Origin: Legionella genomosp. 1
Lineage (GTDB): Bacteria > Pseudomonadota > Gammaproteobacteria > Legionellales > Legionellaceae
NCBI GenBank assembly: GCA_945889365.1
Contig: CAMDBQ010000011.1
Span: 1 to 16,488 of the forward strand
Direction: 5' to 3'
DNA length: 16,488 bases
Shown here: positions 1-7,312 of the stretch, in pieces
How positions within the stretch are numbered: the first letter of the stretch is position 1
Layout: the number at the start of each line of letters is the position of its first letter
Made by a program: the position numbers and the translations under genes
Notes under the pieces: model-generated
The model's database searches: none
Told to the model about the DNA's origin: nothing
The model's input: only the letters and a program-made list of their open reading frames with translations

Positions 1-1
1 A

Positions 2-1291
2 GGGGTGACTTTTTTGTTTTTAGGGCAATTTAGTGCAATCATACTCAATGGCTTGTTTATCAGTGACGATGCTGGGCAGTTGATGAAGTTGTTCATCTAC
101 CTGACTGTTTTTCTCAGTTTTGTTTATTCTCGCCATTATCTTGAAGAGCGACAAATGCCTTCTGGTGACTACTATGTGTTAGGCCTGTTCTCAACTGTAG
201 GCATGATGGCACTGGTATCGGCGCATTCATTGTTAGCGATTTTTCTTGGTCTTGAATTATTGTCATTGCCTTTATATGCCATGACAGCCATTCGTCGTTC
301 TGATGCCGATGCATCTGAAGCCGCTTTGAAATACTTTGTTATGGGTTCCATTGCCACAGGTATGTTGTTATATGGCATATCATTATTATATGGAGCAACT
401 GGGAGCCTTGACTTGAGCGAAATTGCTAAGGCAATTACGCTGCACTGGCAACAACAAGGTGGCTTACTGTCTTTTGCCCTCGTGTTTATTGTTGTGGGGG
501 TCGGCTTTAAATTGGCTGCCATGCCATTTCACATGTGGGCGCCGGATGTTTACGCCGGAGCACCTACTTCTGTGACCTTATTTATTAGTGCCGCACCAAA
601 AATTGCAGCGCTGGGAATGGCACTGCGCTTATTTTCAATAGGCTTAATTGATATAGCTAATCAATGGCAGCAATTGATTTTGATCATGGCTTTGCTATCG
701 GCTGGTGCGGGCAACCTGCTTGCAATCGTGCAGAACAATATCAAGCGTCTATTTGCCTACTCAGCCATATCACATGCAGGCTATGCTTTATTTGGAATTC
801 TGGCTGCAACAGCCGCAGGATTTTCTGCAGCCCTGTATTATATATTGATGTATTCAATCATGTCTGCCGCGGCGTTTGGCTTGATTGTATTGATGTCTCG
901 TGCAGGACTCGAAATTGATAACGTCGATGACCTAAAAGGCTTGAGTAAACGCAACCCATGGCTCGCATTCATGATGATGATCATCACACTTTCAATGGCT
1001 GGCGTACCCCCTACGGTTGGGTTTCTGACCAAATTGCTGGTGCTAAAAGCGTTGGTTGATGCTCACATGACTTGGGTTGCAGTGCTTGGTCTGGTGTTTG
1101 CTGTCATGGGCGCATTTTATTACTTGCGAATAATTAAAGTGATGTATTTTGATGAAGCCGCAGACAAAACCCCAATTAAATTACCCCGTGTAACAACCGC
1201 GATCTTTTCTGTAAATTCTTTATCCCTTCTGTATTTTGGTGTCTTTCCAGGGGTATTGGTTAGTGCTTGTGTTAATGCGTTTGCGGGGTAG
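2..1291 (+). CDS. nuoN: NADH-quinone oxidoreductase subunit N (5' end outside window)
   Basis: Membrane-arm subunit of respiratory complex I, one of the three antiporter-like subunits that couple NADH:quinone electron transfer to proton pumping in the inner membrane. The frame is open through the left edge, so the gene is cut by the window; about 50-55 N-terminal residues are missing against the usual ~480-485. The 428 residues counted from the GTG at position 5 are a near-continuous series of hydrophobic helices. Family marks, numbered from that codon: the conserved glutamate in LGLELLSLPL (E84), and the FKLAAMPFHMWAPDVYAGAP block (168-187) typical of proton-conducting Nuo subunits. NIKRLFAYSAISHAGY and the later GVPPTVGFLTK segment also fit NuoN closely. 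It would be the last gene of a nuo operon coming from the left. The next gene is convergent and a palindromic repeat follows the stop. Confidence 0.95.
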   Translation, partial: GVTFLFLGQFSAIILNGLFISDDAGQLMKLFIYLTVFLSFVYSRHYLEERQMPSGDYYVLGLFSTVGMMALVSAHSLLAIFLGLELLSLPLYAMTAIRRSDADASEAALKYFVMGSIATGMLLYGISLLYGATGSLDLSEIAKAITLHWQQQGGLLSFALVFIVVGVGFKLAAMPFHMWAPDVYAGAPTSVTLFISAAPKIAALGMALRLFSIGLIDIANQWQQLILIMALLSAGAGNLLAIVQNNIKRLFAYSAISHAGYALFGILAATAAGFSAALYYILMYSIMSAAAFGLIVLMSRAGLEIDNVDDLKGLSKRNPWLAFMMMIITLSMAGVPPTVGFLTKLLVLKALVDAHMTWVAVLGLVFAVMGAFYYLRIIKVMYFDEAADKTPIKLPRVTTAIFSVNSLSLLYFGVFPGVLVSACVNAFAG

Positions 1292-1369
1292 TATATTAAA
1301 TCTTTGCAGGATTTAGAGATGTTTCGATCATTTGTCCTGCCAGATTTCGACGTCCCGCTGACAAGCCTA

Positions 1370-1476
1370 GGGCTTATCATTACCCACAAGTCAGGAAAAT
1401 CGCACCCAGCTTGAGTCCCTGGCCACGCGTTGTCTCGGGGACGACATGCATCAAACTTGTGGGTAATGATAAGGCC
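1370..1476. repeat. 107-bp palindromic element after nuoN
   Basis: The ends are a perfect 19-bp inverted repeat (1373-1391 and 1455-1473, arm CTTATCATTACCCACAAGT), and an inner inverted pair GTCCC/GGGGAC lies at 1415-1419 and 1437-1442, so the whole element folds on itself. Its right part (about 1436-1474) recurs almost unchanged at 13029-13067. It lies between convergent nuoN and the CDPS gene and may act as a two-way terminator-like hairpin, but has no clear T-run. It looks like a small non-autonomous mobile or REP-type element. No obvious target duplication was found. Confidence 0.7.
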
Positions 1477-1521
1477 ACGGGATGGTGGGCTTAAAAAATG
1501 GAAAGACGAAAGCTGCTGGTT

Positions 1522-2826
1522 TTATGGCGTGCTCGACAGTAACGTTGAGGTTTGTTTTTTTTCTTTATTTTGCAAGTAAAGTATTTCTATCACCTTCTTT
1601 CTATCTTTAGTATTGGGCACCGAGTCTAGTATGTTACTCATTGATTTGAGAGCAGATTCACCTGTTGCACTGGAAAAGGGTGAAAACACGGGTCTTGTTG
1701 ACTCTTGGTCATGGGATTCTAAGTCTGAGCCTGGCTCAGTTGAATTCGAATCACAATTCTCCAATTCCTCCAAATCATCCAAATCCTCTTTGCTAGTCAG
1801 AGAGCCGGAGTGCTGCTTATCTTCAGAAAAAAAGCGATGCCGGCACTCAGGTCTTCCGTGGGATCCCGATTCATTGTCCGAGCCGATAGGTGTGAAATGT
1901 TCAGTTGCAGATGGTGTAAGGTTAGTTAAATTAATATGTTTCTTTCTGAATCCTATCTGCAGCCAGTTTGCAAAAATAGGATTGATGTTGAAATAATCTT
2001 TGGTAGCTTGAAAAACGTCCATTATTTTCTTGGGGTACGCAATATAATTAATCTCGAGTTTTTCCGCTATCAAGAAAATGGCAAGGCTTTCGTCACGAAG
2101 GTAGTCCCGCGAACGTGTTTCAAGTAGTAATTTTCTCTCTGGTACAGGGCATGTTATTAAAGCGGTGTCTTCGTTATCAATCACCCCTTTTGCAAGGCGA
2201 CGGCCTACGAATTCATGCATTGTTTGGTTAATGCCTTCGCTTAGCGGTTTCTCAGAATCATAGAGTCTCCCGAGTTCAGCCATGCCGGTAAGCTCAGATG
2301 CGCTATTGCTAAATGCTGCGGGGTTATTTGCTAACCATTCATGCCATCTAATGACTTGAAATGGAATGTCATTATCGTGGGCAATTCGATTTAAAGCTTC
2401 AATTTGATCGGAAATGGATGAATCTTGATAGTTTGTACTGAACCAAGAGCGCTGAAATCCTTCGATTTTTTGCTCGAGAACAGACAAGAAGGCGGGCAGG
2501 TTATCACTAAGGTATTTTGATCCTTTGTTAATGGCTCGATCTTTTAAAGACTGTATTTCTAGTCCATTATTTGCCAGGCTTTTTAGATTATGCCAGTACA
2601 ATTCATCCGCAACTAGAAAAATGGATTGTTTATTAAATTTAATTGATTCCTCAATGACTGCTTGCAAGTATTCATTTCTACATTGATCATTGTCAGCAAT
2701 GCTTAAAAGCACCAAGGTTGATGTTTCGAGTATTCCTCGGCCCGCCAAGTCGCGCTTGGCTTTCCCGTCAAATTTGGCAAAGAGCTTTCCATTAGCAGGG
2801 CCTTTTGGTTTATTTTTACTCGGCAT
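1522..2826 (-). CDS. Probable tRNA-dependent cyclodipeptide synthase (XYP type) with acidic C-terminal tail
   Basis: CDPSs take two aminoacyl-tRNAs and join their amino acids into a cyclic dipeptide (2,5-diketopiperazine) on a class-I aaRS-like fold. This 434-residue protein has the order of landmarks expected: a strand ending in a serine (LVLLS, S42, AlbC S37 equivalent), a second Rossmann strand SIFLVADELYWHN (68-80), VIRWHEWL (158-165), then Y242-x3-E246 (AlbC Y178/E182) and Y264-P265 (the Y202/P203 pair of the XYP subfamily, known from Rickettsiella and Fluoribacter). The catalytic set is therefore complete. The family is usually 200-300 residues; here about 130 extra residues follow, low-complexity and rich in Asp, Glu and Ser (roughly 310-395), ending in a basic stretch. 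The N terminus is lysine-rich. No tailoring enzyme adjoins it. ATG start preceded by AAAAGGTG. The assignment rests on motif order read by eye; product and substrates are unknown. Confidence 0.68.
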   Translation of the reverse strand: MPSKNKPKGPANGKLFAKFDGKAKRDLAGRGILETSTLVLLSIADNDQCRNEYLQAVIEESIKFNKQSIFLVADELYWHNLKSLANNGLEIQSLKDRAINKGSKYLSDNLPAFLSVLEQKIEGFQRSWFSTNYQDSSISDQIEALNRIAHDNDIPFQVIRWHEWLANNPAAFSNSASELTGMAELGRLYDSEKPLSEGINQTMHEFVGRRLAKGVIDNEDTALITCPVPERKLLLETRSRDYLRDESLAIFLIAEKLEINYIAYPKKIMDVFQATKDYFNINPIFANWLQIGFRKKHINLTNLTPSATEHFTPIGSDNESGSHGRPECRHRFFSEDKQHSGSLTSKEDLDDLEELENCDSNSTEPGSDLESHDQESTRPVFSPFSSATGESALKSMSNILDSVPNTKDRKKVIEILYLQNKEKKQTSTLLSSTP

Positions 2827-2951
2827 AATTAATTAGCACCTTTTTTCTTGCCTGATGAATTTATTTTTAACATTAATCGTATGTAATTATAGTATAATCT
2901 GATTATATATTAAAAACCCGCATCGGGAAGTTTATCATATATTGGTGAAAG
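2827..2951. promoter_or_regulatory. AT-rich divergent intergenic region
   Basis: This 125-bp gap separates the divergent CDPS and hybrid-kinase genes and must hold both promoters. A perfect TATAAT (2893-2898) lies on the plus strand about 50 bp before the kinase start, but its -35 is poor (CATTAA at 2871-2876, 16-bp spacing). Several AT-rich hexamers could serve the minus strand. The kinase start has only a weak Shine-Dalgarno (GGTGA immediately upstream). Confidence 0.35.
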
Positions 2952-5027
2952 ATGGAAAAAAAGAAGGCAAGCCAAGAGCAAGATCTCCTTGTGGAGAGAG
3001 AGCATAGTATTGCTGATCTCACTGATTTGATTAAGAAAAACGCCGAACTGTACCAGCAATCGCTACAAATGAAAATTAACTATTATGAAAATATACTGGC
3101 TCTCATGCCGGGACATGTATATTGGCTAGATCGAAACAATGTATATCTTGGCTGCAATAATATCCAGGCTAAACACGCTTCATTGTCATCAAGACAAGAA
3201 ATCGTGGGAAAAACAAATAGTGATCTGCCATGGAAGGGCGAGCAAGCCGTGGAGCTGGATAAATTAAACCTTCAGGTTATGGAAACAGGGATAGCTGACT
3301 CCAAAATTGAAAATGCAATTATGGCTGATGGAGATGGTGTTTATTTTTCTCAAAAAGTTCCATTGCGAGATGACCGAAATGAAGTTATTGGTTTATTGGG
3401 TATATCGATTGATATTACAGAATTAAAAAATACCGAAGCCGCCCTCACCATTGCCAAGGAAAACGCCGAAGCAGCCAATCGCGCAAAAATCGAATTTATT
3501 GCTAACATGAGTCACGATATTCGCACACCACTGAGTGGCGTGGTTGGCATGTCGCGTCTGCTGGAAGAGCGCTTGACCCAGCCGGAACACAAGCAGTTTG
3601 CACACTGGATCAATCAAAGTGGAGAGCAGTTGCTAGGTTTGCTCAACGGTATTCTGGATATTGTTTCAGCTGAAAATGTGAGTGATTGCGATATTGTTGA
3701 AGAAACATTTGATTTGCGAAAATGTATCAATGACATTGTTCAGCTGGAGCAGCCTACAATGCAATTAAAACAAATTGAATTAAATGTAGAAATTGATGAG
3801 TTTGCTCCACAGTTTATTGTCACAGATCGTGCGAAGCTACATCGAGTTTTATTAAATTTGTTAGGTAACGCAATTAAATTTACTCAAGCTGGCCATATTA
3901 CTATCGATGTTAAACTGGTTGATTTCAATGGCGATAGCACTTATCTGCAGTTTCAAGTGATTGACACCGGCATTGGGATTTCGGCCGAGCATCAAGATAA
4001 AATTTTTGATCGGTTTTTTCGCGCCAGTTCATCTTATGAGGGGGTCTATACTGGTTATGGTGTAGGCCTGCATATTGCGCAAACATATGTGAAACTATTA
4101 GGCGGGGAACTAAACTTTACAAGTCAACAGGGCATGGGAACTACGTTTTATTTTGATTTGCCGGTCAGCGTGGCAAAACCAGAAGAGTATACAGTTGTTA
4201 ATGGTGCATCGCCCTTGCTCGGACGCCAACAAATCGATTCTGGAACAGAACCCCACATACTGTTAGTTGAAGACAATGCGATTGCGCTACGGATGGTGGA
4301 ATTGATTGCAGCGCAGGCAGGTTGTCGCTATACGTCTGTTATGAATGGCGAGGATGCTCTGGCGTTGGCAAAAACCATCGATTTCGATTTAATTATAACG
4401 GACATTGGCCTACCAGGCTGTTCAGGCTATGAATTAACCCGCTGTATACGCGAGTGGGAAACGGCACAACAAAAGTGTGCGATAACCATTGTTGGGTTGA
4501 CAGCCCATGCTCATGATAAAAATCAATATTTGCAATCAGGGATGGATGACGTGTTTTGCAAGCCACTTAATTTACAAATAATGGAATCCATTCTATCGCA
4601 ATACATTGATGGTTCTGACACGACTTCTAAACAAAACAAGTTCAGAGACGGACTGCCGGATCTAGATTCGCAATTATTCGATTTGGAACAGTTTCAATTG
4701 CTTGATATTGAGCACGCCGCTCAACGGATCGGAAATAAATCGGTATTGCTTGAGATGCTACATTTGATGGCGACACAAGAGATACCTTCCGACCAGTTGG
4801 CTCTCCATGATGCTCATGCAACACGTGATTGGGCTGCCATTGAAAAACTGGCACATAAAATGAAACGTGGTGCAGTGTATTGCGGGACATTTAAAATGCA
4901 GTATGCCTGTCAGTATGTTGAGGGTTATCATAAAGCCGGGTATATGGAGTTATTAGAGCAATTATATCAACAGTTGTTGCGCGTATTGGAAGAAACAAAG
5001 CATGCTATACTTAATCAAGGACAATAA
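2952..5027 (+). CDS. PAS-domain hybrid sensor histidine kinase/response regulator with HPt
   Basis: A complete cytoplasmic phosphorelay in one 691-residue chain, without membrane segments. A short coiled coil (about 5-45) precedes a PAS domain (about 45-158, with MPGHVYWLD and VGKTNSDLPW). HisKA carries the phospho-accepting H188 in NMSHDIRTPL. The HATPase has an N-box (NLLGNAIKF, N306), DTGIGIS (338-344), the F-box IFDRFF and the G2 loop GYGVGL. The REC domain (about 434-550) keeps the acidic pair E440/D441, phospho-acceptor D484, T517 and K537. The C-terminal HPt has H635 in KLAHKMKRGA. All catalytic residues are present, so autophosphorylation and a His-Asp-His relay are expected; the final response regulator is not in the window. 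The missing sensor membrane part points to an internal signal read by the PAS domain. It is divergent from the CDPS gene and ends just before the metY promoter. The PAS and H-box wording resembles Legionella/Coxiella kinases. Confidence 0.95.
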   Translation: MEKKKASQEQDLLVEREHSIADLTDLIKKNAELYQQSLQMKINYYENILALMPGHVYWLDRNNVYLGCNNIQAKHASLSSRQEIVGKTNSDLPWKGEQAVELDKLNLQVMETGIADSKIENAIMADGDGVYFSQKVPLRDDRNEVIGLLGISIDITELKNTEAALTIAKENAEAANRAKIEFIANMSHDIRTPLSGVVGMSRLLEERLTQPEHKQFAHWINQSGEQLLGLLNGILDIVSAENVSDCDIVEETFDLRKCINDIVQLEQPTMQLKQIELNVEIDEFAPQFIVTDRAKLHRVLLNLLGNAIKFTQAGHITIDVKLVDFNGDSTYLQFQVIDTGIGISAEHQDKIFDRFFRASSSYEGVYTGYGVGLHIAQTYVKLLGGELNFTSQQGMGTTFYFDLPVSVAKPEEYTVVNGASPLLGRQQIDSGTEPHILLVEDNAIALRMVELIAAQAGCRYTSVMNGEDALALAKTIDFDLIITDIGLPGCSGYELTRCIREWETAQQKCAITIVGLTAHAHDKNQYLQSGMDDVFCKPLNLQIMESILSQYIDGSDTTSKQNKFRDGLPDLDSQLFDLEQFQLLDIEHAAQRIGNKSVLLEMLHLMATQEIPSDQLALHDAHATRDWAAIEKLAHKMKRGAVYCGTFKMQYACQYVEGYHKAGYMELLEQLYQQLLRVLEETKHAILNQGQ

Positions 5028-5041
5028 ATTTTAAAAAGGAC

Positions 5042-5070
5042 TTGCCAAGCGCGCATGTTGCCCGTATAAT
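5042..5070 (+). promoter_or_regulatory. sigma-70 promoter of initiator tRNA
   Basis: TTGCCA (5042-5047) and a perfect TATAAT (5065-5070) are separated by exactly 17 bp and lie 14 bp before the tRNA 5' end. This is the best-scoring promoter by eye in the left half of the window. In enterobacteria the equivalent promoter drives metY and the rimP-nusA-infB operon. Confidence 0.85.
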
Positions 5071-5083
5071 TGGCCACAGTTGA

Positions 5084-5160
<77 letters not shown>

Positions 5161-5161
5161 C

Positions 5162-5199
5162 TAATAATAAGACCCCTTTTTTTGGGGTTTTTTATTATC
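5162..5199 (+). terminator. Rho-independent terminator after metY
   Basis: ACCCC (to 5176) pairs with GGGGT (from 5184) around a T-rich loop, extended outward by AATAATAA-type sequence pairing with TTTTTTATTAT; a run of six T (5188-5193) follows the GGGG. The A/T symmetry could make it work in both directions. It separates the tRNA from rimP, so the protein operon needs read-through, antitermination or its own promoter. Confidence 0.85.
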
Positions 5200-5255
5200 C
5201 AGTATTTGTAAAAAATTAAACCTCTGTACATCATAATTCAAAGCGCGAGAGGTAT

Positions 5256-5699
5256 ATGATTCAAATCGAAATTGAACAATTGATACAACCTACTGTAGAA
5301 AGCATGGGGTATGTGCTTTGGGGTTGCGAATATCTGGCACAGGGAAAGCATTCCTTGTTGCGTATCTACATTGACAAAGCTGATGGTATCGGTGTTGAGG
5401 ATTGTCAAAAAGTCAGTCTTCAAGTTGGCGCATTGCTGGACGTGGACGATCCCATCCCAGGCAATTACAGCTTGGAAGTTTCATCACCAGGCATCCCAAG
5501 ACCATTATTTCGTAACAGTCAGTATCAAAGCTATGTAGGTCTGGAAGTTCAGATTAAATTATTTAAGCCTGTTGCGGCTAAGCGCAAATTTGTTGGCACG
5601 ATTGTGTCAGCGGATGAGAACACACTGGTTCTTAAGATTGATAATGAGCAACAGAGCTTTCTTTTTTCCAATATTGTGAAAGCAAATTTGACGGTCTAG
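5256..5699 (+). CDS. rimP: Ribosome maturation factor RimP
   Basis: Cytoplasmic assembly factor for the 30S subunit, needed for efficient 16S rRNA maturation. At 147 residues it has the family length (about 150). The N-terminal alpha/beta domain (about 1-75) has the conserved GYVLWGCEYL and LLRIYIDKADGIGVEDC stretch, followed by LEVSSPGIPRPLF, the best-known RimP signature, then the small C-terminal SH3-like barrel (about 85-147). The ATG is preceded by GAGAGG at close spacing. It is the first protein gene of the rimP-nusA-infB-rbfA-truB block, and nusA starts 12 bp after its stop. Confidence 0.97.
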   Translation: MIQIEIEQLIQPTVESMGYVLWGCEYLAQGKHSLLRIYIDKADGIGVEDCQKVSLQVGALLDVDDPIPGNYSLEVSSPGIPRPLFRNSQYQSYVGLEVQIKLFKPVAAKRKFVGTIVSADENTLVLKIDNEQQSFLFSNIVKANLTV

Positions 5700-5711
5700 T
5701 GAGGGCGAACC

Positions 5712-7187
5712 ATGAGCAAAGAATTGTTATTAGTTGCCGAGGCGTTATCTAACGAGAAAGGCGTGAGCAAGAGTGTTGTTTTGGAAGCCATTCAAGCGGC
5801 TCTGGAATCAGCTACACGTAAACTTTCTGGTGCAGAACTGGGCGTTCGTGTTGAAATGGATCCACGTACCGGTGAATATGCAACGTTTCGCCATTGGGAC
5901 GTTGTGGCTGATGATGATGTAGAATTCCCAGACCGCGAATTAACACTTGCTCAAGCACAAGAACGTATGCCTGGTATCGAATTGGGTGAACGAATTGAAG
6001 AGCCCATGGCATCCATTGAATTTGGCCGAATTGCTGCTCAAAACGCACGCCAGGTTATTATTCAAAAAATTCGTGATGCAGAGCGTCAGTTGGTTGTTGA
6101 ACAATTCAAGGGTCGAGTAGGCCAACTGGTTTATGGAGTCGTTAAAAAAGTAACGCGTGATAATGTTATTGTTGATTTAGGCGGCAAGGCCGAAGCATTT
6201 ATGCCTCGTGCTGAAATGTTGCCACAAGAAATGTTTAGACCTAATGATCGCGTCCGTGCATATCTTTTTGACATTGCTGACCAAGCACGTGGACCACAAC
6301 TGCTTGTGAGCCGTGTACGCAATGAAATGCTGATCGAACTATTTCGTATTGAAGTGCCTGAAATTGGCGAAAATATTATTGAGATTAAAGCTGCTGCTCG
6401 TGAGCCAGGAAACCGCGCCAAAATTGCTGTAAAAACCAATGATGGTCGTATTGATCCTGTTGGTGCTTGCGTGGGTATGCGTGGCGCACGTGTGCAAGCC
6501 GTATCTAGCGAATTGGGCGGCGAACGCGTAGATATTATTTTGTGGGATGATAATCCTGCACAGCTCGTTATCAATGCAATGGCACCCGCAGATATCTCCT
6601 CGATTGTTGTTGATGAAGATTCTCATACAATGGATTTGGCCGTACACAAAGATCAATTGTCGCAAGCCATTGGTCGTAATGGCCAGAATGTACGCCTTGC
6701 AAGTCAATTGACAGGCTGGACACTGAATGTCATGACGGTTGAAGAGTTTGAAGACAAGAGCCAGGAAGAGTCTACAAAGATCGTTAAATTGTTTACAACA
6801 ACACTTGAAATTGATGAAGAGATTGCGATGTTGTTGGTTGCCAATGGATTTTCTTCTTTAGAAGAAATTGCTTATGTACCTAAAGACGAACTACTCGCCA
6901 TCGAAGATTTCGATGAAGATATCGTTGAAGAATTACGTAATCGTGCTAATGACACGCTGCTGACTCAAGCCTTGTCATCAGGGCAGGATTTGGCTGGTGA
7001 TGTCGCAAGCCTTGCCTCAATGGAAGGCATGACTGACGAGCTAGTTAAGAGTATGGCCGCTATGGGTATTAAGACAATGGATGATTTGGCAGAGCAGTCT
7101 GTTGATGAGATCCTAGAAATAGCGGGCATGACAGAACAAAAAGCAGCGACTCTCATCATGAAAGCACGGGAACCTTGGTTCCAATAG
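5712..7187 (+). CDS. nusA: Transcription termination/antitermination factor NusA
   Basis: RNA-polymerase-binding factor that promotes pausing and intrinsic termination, and joins NusB/NusE/NusG in rRNA antitermination. The 491 residues match the gammaproteobacterial length (~495). Order: RNAP-binding N-terminal domain (1-~125), S1 domain (~133-200, GQLVYGVVKKVTRDNVIVDLGG), KH1 (~200-275, with GACVGMRGARV), KH2 (~300-345, with AIGRNGQNVRLA), and two C-terminal acidic helix-hairpin-helix repeats (~360-425 and ~435-491), the pair typical of gammaproteobacteria. It lies 12 bp after rimP and before infB. A GTAG hairpin repeat follows the stop by 3 bp. An rRNA leader of the kind it acts on lies at the right edge of this window. 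Confidence 0.98.
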   Translation: MSKELLLVAEALSNEKGVSKSVVLEAIQAALESATRKLSGAELGVRVEMDPRTGEYATFRHWDVVADDDVEFPDRELTLAQAQERMPGIELGERIEEPMASIEFGRIAAQNARQVIIQKIRDAERQLVVEQFKGRVGQLVYGVVKKVTRDNVIVDLGGKAEAFMPRAEMLPQEMFRPNDRVRAYLFDIADQARGPQLLVSRVRNEMLIELFRIEVPEIGENIIEIKAAAREPGNRAKIAVKTNDGRIDPVGACVGMRGARVQAVSSELGGERVDIILWDDNPAQLVINAMAPADISSIVVDEDSHTMDLAVHKDQLSQAIGRNGQNVRLASQLTGWTLNVMTVEEFEDKSQEESTKIVKLFTTTLEIDEEIAMLLVANGFSSLEEIAYVPKDELLAIEDFDEDIVEELRNRANDTLLTQALSSGQDLAGDVASLASMEGMTDELVKSMAAMGIKTMDDLAEQSVDEILEIAGMTEQKAATLIMKAREPWFQ

Positions 7188-7190
7188 AAT

Positions 7191-7228
7191 GTAGGTTGGG
7201 CCTTGGCCCAACATGGTCGCCTCAACCT
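7191..7228 (+). repeat. REP-like GTAG hairpin between nusA and infB
   Basis: GTAG (7191-7194) is followed by a perfect 8-bp hairpin, GTTGGGCC-TT-GGCCCAAC (7195-7212); a second complement CAACCT (7223-7228) can pair with AGGTTG at 7193-7198. A GTAG head with an adjoining imperfect palindrome is the architecture of REP elements mobilised by RAYT transposases. A sister copy lies at 11239-11264. Confidence 0.65.
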
Positions 7229-7312
7229 ATTCGTGTTGTGAAGAGCGAGCAAGTTCCCGGGTATTTAGAATAAGAGCGGTTCCCAATGGAACTGTCGAAA
7301 GAGGATTAAATT

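Noticed and set aside
1613..1996. 127-residue plus-strand frame opposite the CDPS tail
   Set aside because: Serine-rich shadow of the low-complexity acidic tail; no RBS or domain.
2041..2080. F251-x3-E255 as the Y178/E182 pair of the CDPS
   Set aside because: Y242-x3-E246 keeps the tyrosine and sits at the right distance from Y264-P265, giving a full XYP set; the F/E pair would need a substitution and leaves no Y-P match.
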